A stretch of 5,895 nucleotides of DNA from Gammaproteobacteria bacterium (GTDB lineage: Bacteria; Pseudomonadota; Gammaproteobacteria; Steroidobacterales; Woeseiaceae): contig QNFK01000140.1 in assembly GCA_003645495.1 (NCBI GenBank), forward strand, positions 1 through 5,895, written 5' to 3'. The notes below the pieces were generated by a model, which made no database searches, was not told where the DNA came from, and saw only the letters and a list, made by a program, of their open reading frames with translations. Both the position numbers and the translations under genes were made by a program. Of the stretch, positions 1 to 5,188 are shown piece after piece (position 1 is the stretch's first letter; each line of letters opens with the position of its first letter).

Positions 1-14
1 GAAAGCAGCCACTC
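1..14 (+). repeat. Fragment of the two-hairpin intergenic repeat
   Basis: The 14 bases GAAAGCAGCCACTC are identical to 1019-1032, which lie inside the full repeat copy at 1002-1078. After base 14 the similarity stops, so this is either the inner edge of a copy that begins before the window or a truncated copy. It lies 25 bases left of the next copy, in the same orientation. Confidence 0.5.
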
Positions 15-39
15 GAATCCCTCGATAGTCGGAGTGGCG

Positions 40-125
40 AGTGTCCGGTATACCCCAATACCAGCCACTCAGATGATAGTATTTGCTCAAATTTGAGAGG
101 CTGCTTTTGACCCAAAGCAGCCGTC
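40..125 (+). repeat. Two-hairpin intergenic repeat, copy A
   Basis: This copy is colinear with 1002-1078, sharing CAGCCACTCAG (62-72 against 1024-1034) and a nearly identical block at 95-124 against 1048-1077. The centre is about 9 bases longer. The left arm can fold GTCCGGTAT (43-51) against ATACCAGCC (58-66). The right arm is a perfect 7-bp hairpin, CTGCTTT (101-107), loop TGACCC, AAAGCAG (114-120). The left stem differs from the other copies, but several changes occur on both sides so pairing is kept. It lies upstream of the DUF6090-like gene and may be transcribed in its leader. No T-run follows, so it is not an obvious terminator. Confidence 0.7.
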
Positions 126-227
126 GAGGTGGTAGCGTTTTAGTGGTTCAATACTATTTACTGCATACGTTGCCGCTAAAGCTCAACCAAATGCAGCTCG
201 GCATTGCTCCGGACACAGACTTGATTC

Positions 228-233
228 GAGGAG
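228..233 (+). promoter_or_regulatory. Ribosome binding site deciding a GTG start
   Basis: GAGGAG lies 9 bases upstream of the GTG at 243. It supports that non-ATG start for the membrane protein, which otherwise has no in-frame ATG before its membrane segment. Confidence 0.7.
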
Positions 234-242
234 ACTCAAAGC

Positions 243-977
243 GTGCGGCAAAAAGACTTTGGCGAGATCGGGGCCAGATGGCGCTGGCTATTCTGGGAAA
301 CGCTCATCATCGTACTTGGCGTTCTGATCGCGTTCGCCGTCAATGATTACTGGTCAGATAATAATGATCGGGAACTCGAACTCCAGTACCTCATGAGACT
401 CCATTCTGACCTCAAGAGCGATGAAGAGTGGGTAACAAATTACAAGAAAAATGCTATACCGATAAAAATGGCAGCGCTGGACGCGATCGCGCCAGTCGTG
501 CGGGGCAAGCAGCCAGTGCCCGAAGATGTGGAAAATTTTCTCCGGAATGTTTCGTTGGGCGGAATAGGTGGGGCCTCACCAAATTACTTCGTAACCGAAA
601 CTACCTTTGATGATTTGAAGGCTACGGGAAATCTGCGCTTGATTCGTGATGTTGATTTGCGTAACAAGATCAATGATTACTACGTCGACTTTGGCAATAA
701 TCATGAGCGAGTATTAGCGCGCACAACCGGCTATAGCAAATACGTACATTCAATCCTGCCAGCTGAAAAACGTCAAAATATGAATATGGAAGCTATGCAG
801 GAGTTCGGCGTTCAACGTGCGGTCGATAAAATCTTGTCCACGGAGTTTGAAGACCTGTTAGGCCAAGAATACAACTTCGCCTATTTCATGCTAAGTATGT
901 ACGCCATTTTCGCATCGAGGTCCATGGATTTGGCGGAAATGGTGGACGCCCATATTCGACAGCTAGAAAACCTATAA
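243..977 (+). CDS. DUF6090-like single-pass membrane protein, function unknown
   Basis: The 244-residue protein starts at GTG, supported by GAGGAG 9 bases upstream. A short basic, Trp-rich N-terminus is followed by one membrane helix at about residues 18-34 (WETLIIVLGVLIAFAVNDYW) and then a charged helix (RELELQYLMRLHSDLKSD, 43-60). The helix-plus-'NDYW' junction and the block TFDDLKATGNLRLIRDVDLR (121-140), followed by INDYY, match what I remember of the DUF6090 family: a membrane anchor with a helical extracytoplasmic domain. The family has no established function. A moderately hydrophobic stretch at 209-225 is probably part of a soluble helix. No enzyme motif is visible. The gene stands alone, flanked on both sides by same-orientation copies of the intergenic repeat (40-125 and 1002-1078). 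Coding is secure and the family call is from memory of its pattern. Confidence 0.85.
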   Translation: MRQKDFGEIGARWRWLFWETLIIVLGVLIAFAVNDYWSDNNDRELELQYLMRLHSDLKSDEEWVTNYKKNAIPIKMAALDAIAPVVRGKQPVPEDVENFLRNVSLGGIGGASPNYFVTETTFDDLKATGNLRLIRDVDLRNKINDYYVDFGNNHERVLARTTGYSKYVHSILPAEKRQNMNMEAMQEFGVQRAVDKILSTEFEDLLGQEYNFAYFMLSMYAIFASRSMDLAEMVDAHIRQLENL

Positions 978-1001
978 GCCGCACGCCTGGTCTGTGTGTA
1001 C

Positions 1002-1078
1002 AACGTCCGCTTGTGGCCGAAAGCAGCCACTCAGCTGCTAGACTAATGAGAGGCCGCTTTTGACCCAAAGCAGACGTT
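1002..1078 (+). repeat. Two-hairpin intergenic repeat, copy B
   Basis: This is a full-length copy of 77 bp that begins 24 bases after the stop of the DUF6090-like gene. Its ends, AACGTCCGCTT (1002-1012) and AAGCAGACGTT (1068-1078), are inverted repeats with one mismatch. The right arm folds CCGCTTT (1054-1060) against AAAGCAG (1067-1073) with one mispair. The whole unit aligns end to end with the reverse complement of 3407-3485. It could act as a 3' hairpin for the upstream mRNA, but no T-run follows it. Confidence 0.75.
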
Positions 1079-1087
1079 CTGCCATGA

Positions 1088-1119
1088 GTGCATTAGAGGT
1101 GCATGTTAGCTATATGCAC
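1088..1119. promoter_or_regulatory. GTGCAT repeats and dyad upstream of the four-helix protein
   Basis: GTGCAT occurs at 1088-1093 and again at 1099-1104, an 11-base step or about one helical turn. It is followed by the inverted copy ATGCAC at 1114-1119. The last two can form a 6-bp stem with a 9-base loop. The position, about 95-125 bases before the ATG at 1213, fits a binding site for a regulator of that gene. No factor can be named and chance is not excluded. Confidence 0.3.
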
Positions 1120-1201
1120 GAATCAAAATTCAGCGGCGTAAGTACAGATGGGCAAAATAAATGACTCAGTCACTTTTTCGGTGTCTTGAATCACAAGTCG
1201 C

Positions 1202-1207
1202 AGGAGG
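1202..1207 (+). promoter_or_regulatory. Consensus ribosome binding site deciding an ATG start
   Basis: A perfect AGGAGG sits 5 bases before the ATG at 1213. It fixes that start in preference to the in-frame TTG at 1186, which would place this site inside the coding sequence. Confidence 0.85.
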
Positions 1208-1212
1208 AAAAC

Positions 1213-1647
1213 ATGTTCGGAAATCCATCGTTAATCACTCGGATAGCAATTGGTAAGGGGATCGGTTTTTTGGTTGGGCTCGCCGGGTTTATCCTTTTGC
1301 CGTACTTTTTGCCAGAAACCGGTTGGCTGCTTCGCTGGGGAATATTATTTTGGTACACAACTGTCGGCGCAATAATCGGTGTATTTGGGGTTTTTACTTA
1401 TCACCCGGTACTGAAGCTGCCTTTCCCCTGGTGGTTTCGCGCACCGATAGTGGGCGCATGGATGAACTTCGTACTGGTCTTCTTCGCCTACGACGTCATG
1501 GGTGCCATGATGGTGAGTTTGTTCGGTGAAGGTGGAGTACTTAGTTCGCCGTTTTGGTTTACGGTAGAAGGTGCCATTGTGGGTTCCGTTATCGGCTATT
1601 TTGCCACTCGGTTTGGCGGTGAAGGTAGAGAGACTGTCGGTAAGTAA
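1213..1647 (+). CDS. Uncharacterised four-helix integral membrane protein
   Basis: The protein has 144 residues from the ATG preceded by AGGAGG. It is almost wholly hydrophobic, with four likely membrane helices at about residues 10-33, 38-61, 78-103 and 112-132. The helices are rich in spaced glycines (VGAIIGVFGV at 51-60, EGAIVGSVIGYF at 119-130), which suggests close helix packing. The most distinctive part is between helices 2 and 3: HPVLKLPFPWWFRAPIVGAW (64-83), with a His-Pro, two Trp and an Arg at the membrane edge, followed by WMNF and FAYD. I do not recognise a named family or a transport or enzyme motif. A small scaffold, channel or stress-related membrane protein is possible but unproven. 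It runs convergently toward the amidase, with a 149-base spacer, and shows no operon partner. Confidence 0.8.
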   Translation: MFGNPSLITRIAIGKGIGFLVGLAGFILLPYFLPETGWLLRWGILFWYTTVGAIIGVFGVFTYHPVLKLPFPWWFRAPIVGAWMNFVLVFFAYDVMGAMMVSLFGEGGVLSSPFWFTVEGAIVGSVIGYFATRFGGEGRETVGK

Positions 1648-1706
1648 CTATTCCGTTCCACATTGGAGCTTTGCGGTCAGCGGTAGGGCATCAGTTTCCC
1701 ATGGTG

Positions 1707-1720
1707 CTGACGTACGTCAG
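1707..1720. promoter_or_regulatory. Perfect 14-bp palindrome in the convergent spacer
   Basis: CTGACGTACGTCAG reads the same on both strands. It lies between the convergent stops of the four-helix protein (1647) and the amidase (1797). Having no loop, it is a poor RNA hairpin and not a typical terminator; it looks more like a dimeric protein site. No clear T-tailed hairpin was found in this spacer for either gene. Confidence 0.3.
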
Positions 1721-1796
1721 AATCCAGGTGCAGATACTCGTAGGCTGATTACGAATGTCTGCTTCCAGCCCGAAATTTCTCATTGGAAAGTTTCCA

Positions 1797-3356
1797 TCAA
1801 ACCGATGGATGTCTGGTATGCCATTCCGTCGCTTGTTCGTAGGCGTGCCCCACGCGGCACAACAACGCCTCACTCAAGCGCGCGCCTACAAACTGCACGC
1901 TGAGAGGCAATCCGTCGACCGAGAAGCCACACGGTACCGACAGAGTCGGAACGCCGCTGAAATTAAAGGGCTTAGTGAAGATGTCATTCGGTACGAGACT
2001 TTCCCAAATCGCATCTGTTTCGACCGCAGCAGCGTCTGTCAGTTTGGCGGGAGCTGAATTGCCCATCGACGGACACACCATACAATCGACTTCCGCCAGC
2101 ATCCGATGCAATCGACCCGAGAATTCATCGCGGTGTTTTGATGCGCGTGCGTAAGTCTCTCCGCTAACCTGCAGTCCGTACTCGAGGACTGCGCGAAATC
2201 CGGGACCGTATTCATCAGCTCGGCTGGGAAATGTCTCTGAATTGGCGATAACGGCCTCGGCCGTCTCGAGGTCATACCAAACCTGACCGGGGTTGCCAAC
2301 ATCGGGCATTTTGACGTCCACAATCTCTGCGCCCTGGCGTTGCAACTCGGAGATCACGTCGCTCACAGCTTTCGCCACGGCAGGCTCAACATTGTTGCTC
2401 GCATAATCATGATCGAAACCAATGCGCACTCCCGCAACGCCACGTCGCAGCTCGTCTCCGATAGGCTGCACCGGATCGGTCAGAGAAGTGGGATCATTGC
2501 TGTCAAAGCCAGCCATCGCTTCGAACATGATTGCCGCGTCAGCAACAGTCCTTGTCATCGGCCCGACATGGTCCATCGACCCAGCCAGCGCGAAAACGCC
2601 ATGCCGACTAACCCGTCCATAGGTCGGCTTAAGGCCAATGCAACCGTTGACGGCAGAGGGATAGCGGATCGAACCACCAGTATCTGTACCTACGGAGCCA
2701 AAGCACAACCCGGCTGCTGTCGCTACACCACTGCCACTTGAGGAGACTCCGCTCCATCGCGTTGAATCCCACGGATTCACCGGAACCTCGAGGTCTGGAT
2801 GATAGGGGCCATGTGCTCCCTCGCACAGTGCCAACTTGCCGAGAATAACCGCTCCGGCAGCTTCCAATTTCGCAACCACCGTTGCGTCAAAATCAGGAAT
2901 AAAGTCCGAGAGAACTTTTGTTCCAGCCATGGTTCGAACACCCTTGGTATAGCAAAGATCCTTAATTCCGATTGGCATTCCGTGGAGTGGGCCGCGGTAG
3001 CGGCCAGAATTGATCTCGGCTTCGGCTTGTCGCGCGCTGGCCATCGCAAGATCACCCATGACCGTCACATAGCTGTGGAGACTTCTATCCACTGTACTAA
3101 TCCGATACAGAAGCTGTTGCACAAGCTCAGTGGGTCGAAGGTCGCCAGCCTCGATTAGCCTGGCAACGTCCGATAAACTTTTGTAGTGCAATGGCGTGTC
3201 ACTCCCAGCAGACGAAATCGACGAAGTAGTCGCGGCCCACGAAACGGTCGGCCGCAACAACGCAACGCCACTGGCCAGAGCTAGAGTAAGTTCACGCCTG
3301 GTTAAGTCGGGATAGGTCGAGTCCGAATTGCTTACTTGTCGCTTGTTATCATCCAT
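1797..3356 (-). CDS. Amidase-signature family hydrolase with a Tat signal peptide
   Basis: The protein has 519 residues from the ATG at 3356. Residues 18-41 form a twin-arginine signal (LTRRELTLALASGVALL, then VSWA-A), so the folded enzyme is probably exported by Tat. The mature part is a full amidase-signature domain with the Ser-cisSer-Lys triad readable: Lys132 in GIKDL, cis-Ser205 in GVSSSGSG and nucleophile Ser229 in GTDTGGSIR, followed by GLKPTYGRVS (241-250). The 24-residue Ser-Ser spacing is the family standard. The loop reads GVSSSGSG instead of the usual GGSSGGS. The family hydrolyses C-N amide bonds to give a carboxylate and ammonia or an amine; the substrate cannot be inferred. 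It is unlikely to be tRNA amidotransferase GatA, because of the export signal and the absence of gatB or gatC. The transporter gene lies upstream on the same strand. An in-frame TTG at 3392 would add 12 residues and has GGTGG in front; the ATG has only a weak ribosome site. Confidence 0.92.
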   Translation of the reverse strand: MDDNKRQVSNSDSTYPDLTRRELTLALASGVALLRPTVSWAATTSSISSAGSDTPLHYKSLSDVARLIEAGDLRPTELVQQLLYRISTVDRSLHSYVTVMGDLAMASARQAEAEINSGRYRGPLHGMPIGIKDLCYTKGVRTMAGTKVLSDFIPDFDATVVAKLEAAGAVILGKLALCEGAHGPYHPDLEVPVNPWDSTRWSGVSSSGSGVATAAGLCFGSVGTDTGGSIRYPSAVNGCIGLKPTYGRVSRHGVFALAGSMDHVGPMTRTVADAAIMFEAMAGFDSNDPTSLTDPVQPIGDELRRGVAGVRIGFDHDYASNNVEPAVAKAVSDVISELQRQGAEIVDVKMPDVGNPGQVWYDLETAEAVIANSETFPSRADEYGPGFRAVLEYGLQVSGETYARASKHRDEFSGRLHRMLAEVDCMVCPSMGNSAPAKLTDAAAVETDAIWESLVPNDIFTKPFNFSGVPTLSVPCGFSVDGLPLSVQFVGARLSEALLCRVGHAYEQATEWHTRHPSV

Positions 3357-3406
3357 ATAATGCAAGCCTATTCGTTTTCTTGATCGGCGCAATTAGACCA
3401 CCACGC

Positions 3407-3485
3407 AATGTCCGCTTTGGGTCATTAGCGACCCTTTTTTGATAGTTTAGCTCAATGTCCGCTTTCGGGGGATAAAGCGGACGTT
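3407..3485 (-). repeat. Two-hairpin intergenic repeat, copy C
   Basis: This 79-bp copy, opposite in orientation to A and B, lies between the transporter and amidase genes. It starts 51 bases before the amidase ATG. It is the best preserved copy: AATGTCCGCTTT (3454-3465) and AAAGCGGACGTT (3474-3485) pair over 12 bases with a single G-T, around the 8-base loop CGGGGGAT. The other end, AATGTCCGCTTT (3407-3418), is a second identical copy of the arm, so the element's ends are also inverted repeats. If the two genes are cotranscribed, this element lies in the intercistronic RNA and could affect its processing or stability. Confidence 0.8.
3419..3440 (+). terminator. Terminator-like hairpin with T6, plus-strand direction
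   Basis: GGGTC (3419-3423), loop ATTAGC, GACCC (3430-3434) and then TTTTTT (3435-3440) has the form of a short intrinsic terminator. The 5-bp stem is at the low limit. It reads along the plus strand, opposite to both flanking genes, so it would stop only antisense transcription. It lies inside repeat copy C and may simply be part of that element. Confidence 0.35.
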
Positions 3486-3551
3486 CACCGCCATCGGGCA
3501 AACCCGATCAGGTCTGCGGTTGTGTCGAAAAGAAGCGTGTCTGTCACGAAC

Positions 3552-4832
3552 TTATTCCTGGCTAGCGCCCATCGGTTCGTCGGCACGGATGAAAACCCAT
3601 AGTAGCGCGGCGATAATCGCAAACACGGAGCCCGTCACTATAGCTGCTGGCCAGCCCCACAGGTTTGCAGTCACCGGCACCAGCATGCCGCCGACGAACC
3701 CCGGGAGATTGCCGCCGGTGTTCAATACGCCCGTGGCAACAGCCGCATGTCTTCCGGATACCGCCATGGTTGCGACCCAGATTGGTGCCTCGGTAAGCTG
3801 ATTGCAGGCGAAACAAATGCACAGCATGACGACCGTTAATACAACGCTGTCAGACGTCGCACCAATGAAAAGAAAGATAGCCGACAAAATCAGTCCAGTC
3901 ATTGTCAGGTAGCGGGTTCCAAGTCGGATACCAAAACGACGAACCAGGACATCGCAGATAAACCCTCCGGCAGTCGCCCCGATCGCACCCAGAATCCACA
4001 GTGCCGCTGTCAGCATTCCGGCGTCTGCAGCAGCGAATCCCTTTACATCGACCAGGTAAAAAAAGAACCAATTGAAAAACAGGTAAAACACATAATTCAT
4101 GCAGAAATAGCTGATCGTAATCAAAAGGACGTTGCGGTCCTTTAGCGCGAGCTTCCATGCTCCCTTCTCCGGTCCGCCCTCCGCCGCTGGCCGATCAGAT
4201 TTTATGAGCGATAGCTCCGCTGCGCTTATCCGCGGGTGATCCTTGGGGTCATCCCGTACATACCAGTGATAGACAAATGCAACGACGAGTCCTGCAGGCG
4301 CAGTCATCAGCAAAGCCCCGCGCCAGCCATAATCCTCCATGAGCCAGACAACCATCGGCGCCGTTATTGCAGCACCCAGGGTCAGACCTGTACTGGACAA
4401 ACCGTTCGGTAGCCCCCACTGCCTGACAGGAAACCAACTCGCAATCGTGCCGCCAATTGTCACGGGAAAAAATGGTGCATGCACCACGCCGACCATAAAT
4501 CGAGTGACAATGAGTGCGGCAACGATTGCGCCGACAGACAATACGTCCGTGCCGGGAATAAGAGCGGTTATTACTGTCAGCACGGCCCACGCAATCGCAA
4601 TGGCAGAAATCGTAAATCGGGGTCCGAACTTGTCGCCAAAAACGCCGCCCGGAAATTGAAAAATCGCGTAGCCAGCTGCGAATGCTGAAAATATCATCCC
4701 GAGCTGGTACTCGTTCATGCCCAGGTCGTGCATCATCGTCTCGCTGACGATGGAAACGTTCGTGCGTAAAACGTAAGCAATGAAGCTTGCGAAGACGATG
4801 ATGGCCAGAACGATCCAGCGAGTTCCTCTCAC
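3552..4832 (-). CDS. MFS transporter, ACS (anion:cation symporter) / SLC17-like
   Basis: The 426-residue protein starts at GTG (4832), with GGAG 8 bases upstream. It has about twelve membrane helices in two halves, joined by a hydrophilic loop at about 192-228. Recognisable parts are the helix 1 end YVLRTNVSIV (20-29), the MFS loop 2-3 motif GVFGDKFGPRF (63-73), RFMVGVVHAPFFP (111-123) in helix 4, GWRGALL (169-175) after helix 5 and TEAPIWVA...NTGGNLPG (347-377). These are features of the anion:cation symporter family, which moves organic anions such as sugar acids, tartrate or phthalate with protons. Two positions differ from what I recall of bacterial members: the Asp before Arg in helix 1 is Leu22 (Arg23 kept), and the helix 4 Glu is His118. 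The amidase follows 195 bases downstream on the same strand, so a substrate related to the amidase product is a reasonable guess. Confidence 0.9.
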   Translation of the reverse strand: MRGTRWIVLAIIVFASFIAYVLRTNVSIVSETMMHDLGMNEYQLGMIFSAFAAGYAIFQFPGGVFGDKFGPRFTISAIAIAWAVLTVITALIPGTDVLSVGAIVAALIVTRFMVGVVHAPFFPVTIGGTIASWFPVRQWGLPNGLSSTGLTLGAAITAPMVVWLMEDYGWRGALLMTAPAGLVVAFVYHWYVRDDPKDHPRISAAELSLIKSDRPAAEGGPEKGAWKLALKDRNVLLITISYFCMNYVFYLFFNWFFFYLVDVKGFAAADAGMLTAALWILGAIGATAGGFICDVLVRRFGIRLGTRYLTMTGLILSAIFLFIGATSDSVVLTVVMLCICFACNQLTEAPIWVATMAVSGRHAAVATGVLNTGGNLPGFVGGMLVPVTANLWGWPAAIVTGSVFAIIAALLWVFIRADEPMGASQE

Positions 4833-4840
4833 TATAGTTT

Positions 4841-4844
4841 CTCC
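4841..4844 (-). promoter_or_regulatory. Ribosome binding site supporting a GTG start
   Basis: On the minus strand GGAG is followed by AAACTATA and then GTG, an 8-base spacing. It supports starting the transporter at 4832 although the codon is not ATG. Confidence 0.65.
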
Positions 4845-4899
4845 GTTGTTATTATTATTTGCAGGAAGCTTTTAAGTCAGACGGCAGATCACTCGCTGC

Positions 4900-4978
4900 T
4901 ATGTCCACTTCGGGTCATTAACGGACCTTTTGACCGATTCTAGCCTAACGTCCGCTCTCGAGGGGATGGGAGCTCTGA
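4900..4978 (-). repeat. Two-hairpin intergenic repeat, copy D
   Basis: This copy is colinear over 79 bp with copy C and in the same orientation: ATGTCCACTTCGGGTCATTA (4901-4920) matches 3408-3427 with two differences, and AACGTCCGCTCTCG (4947-4960) matches 3454-3467 with two. The 3' side is more diverged, but the arm still folds, with GCTCTC (4954-4959) against GGGAGC (4968-4973). It begins 67 bases upstream of the transporter start and may be within its promoter or leader. Confidence 0.65.
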
Positions 4979-5004
4979 ATTGATCCATTTTAGGGCAAAT
5001 CGGG

Positions 5005-5026
5005 GTCTGCTTTCGACCACAAGCGG
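5005..5026 (+). repeat. Single arm related to the intergenic repeat
   Basis: GTCTGCTTTCGACCACAAGCGG resembles the right arm of copies A and B (CTGCTTTTGACCCAAAGCAG) and has the same hairpin plan. No second arm is attached, so it is a fragment or a degenerate copy. Confidence 0.4.
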
Positions 5027-5080
5027 GCTCCCGCTGATGGTGCTCTATGCTCTCATTATGGACCATCAGCTTTTCAGCGG
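5022..5080 (+). promoter_or_regulatory. Mutually exclusive hairpins, possible leader or attenuator
   Basis: GCTGATGGT (5033-5041) pairs perfectly over 9 bases with ACCATCAGC (5062-5070), around a 20-base loop and followed by TTTT. The same 5' strand can instead pair CCGCTGA (5031-5037) with TCAGCGG (5074-5080), or CCCGCT (5030-5035) with AGCGGG (5022-5027). These pairings exclude each other. The group lies about 100 bases before the exported-protein gene. It would be a regulatory leader only if transcription starts upstream of it, and the weak promoter at 5139-5166 lies downstream. Confidence 0.35.
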
Positions 5081-5138
5081 TGCCAAAAATGTGCGTGGGA
5101 TCACGTTTTCCGCCTTATTTCCAAATCGAATAAACCAT

Positions 5139-5166
5139 TTGCCCAGTTAATGCATCTATAGAATAT
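5139..5166 (+). promoter_or_regulatory. Weak candidate sigma-70 promoter for the exported protein
   Basis: TTGCCC (5139-5144) is separated by 16 bases from GAATAT (5161-5166); TATAGA or TAGAAT overlapping it are alternative -10 elements. The A+T-rich context and position fit, but the match is poor and transcription would begin close to the first ATG, which favours the later start codon at 5189. Confidence 0.25.
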
Positions 5167-5188
5167 CTGGACACCAATGGAAACTACA

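Larger units (their letters stand above)
4833..5176. other. Divergent intergenic region between transporter and exported protein
   Basis: This is a 344-base gap (356 if the downstream gene starts at 5189) with no credible gene. Starting from the transporter it holds the transporter's ribosome site GGAG (minus strand, at 4841-4844), an ATT-rich run (4848-4860), repeat copy D (4900-4978), a single repeat-like arm (5005-5026), a group of competing inverted repeats (5022-5080) and an A+T-rich stretch before the exported-protein gene. The promoters of both divergent genes should be here, but no strong -35/-10 pair was found for the transporter. Confidence 0.7.

Noticed and set aside
83..346. Open frame of 87 codons overlapping the start of the DUF6090-like gene
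   Set aside because: It begins inside repeat copy A, has no family-like sequence, and overlaps the better supported gene that has its own ribosome site.
1002..1078. Repeat copies as an insertion sequence with target-site duplication
   Set aside because: No transposase is present and I could not see convincing direct duplications flanking the copies.
1186..1212. TTG start giving a 153-residue form of the four-helix membrane protein
   Set aside because: The consensus AGGAGG at 1202-1207 points to the ATG at 1213; the extra nine residues are polar and unlike a membrane-protein start.
1571..1903. Plus-strand open frame bridging the convergent spacer
   Set aside because: It overlaps both real genes, has no ribosome site, and its translation shows no recognisable domain.
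2340..2741. Plus-strand open frame of 133 codons opposite the amidase, and others like it at 2799-3158
   Set aside because: They are antisense to a strongly conserved amidase domain; their length follows from the codon use of the real gene.
1797..3356. Calling the amidase GatA of the tRNA amidotransferase
   Set aside because: It has a Tat export signal, a variant active-site loop and no gatB or gatC neighbour.
3357..3392. TTG start for the amidase 36 bases upstream
   Set aside because: It is possible (GGTGG precedes it), but the ATG gives a normal-length Tat leader; the choice is not certain.
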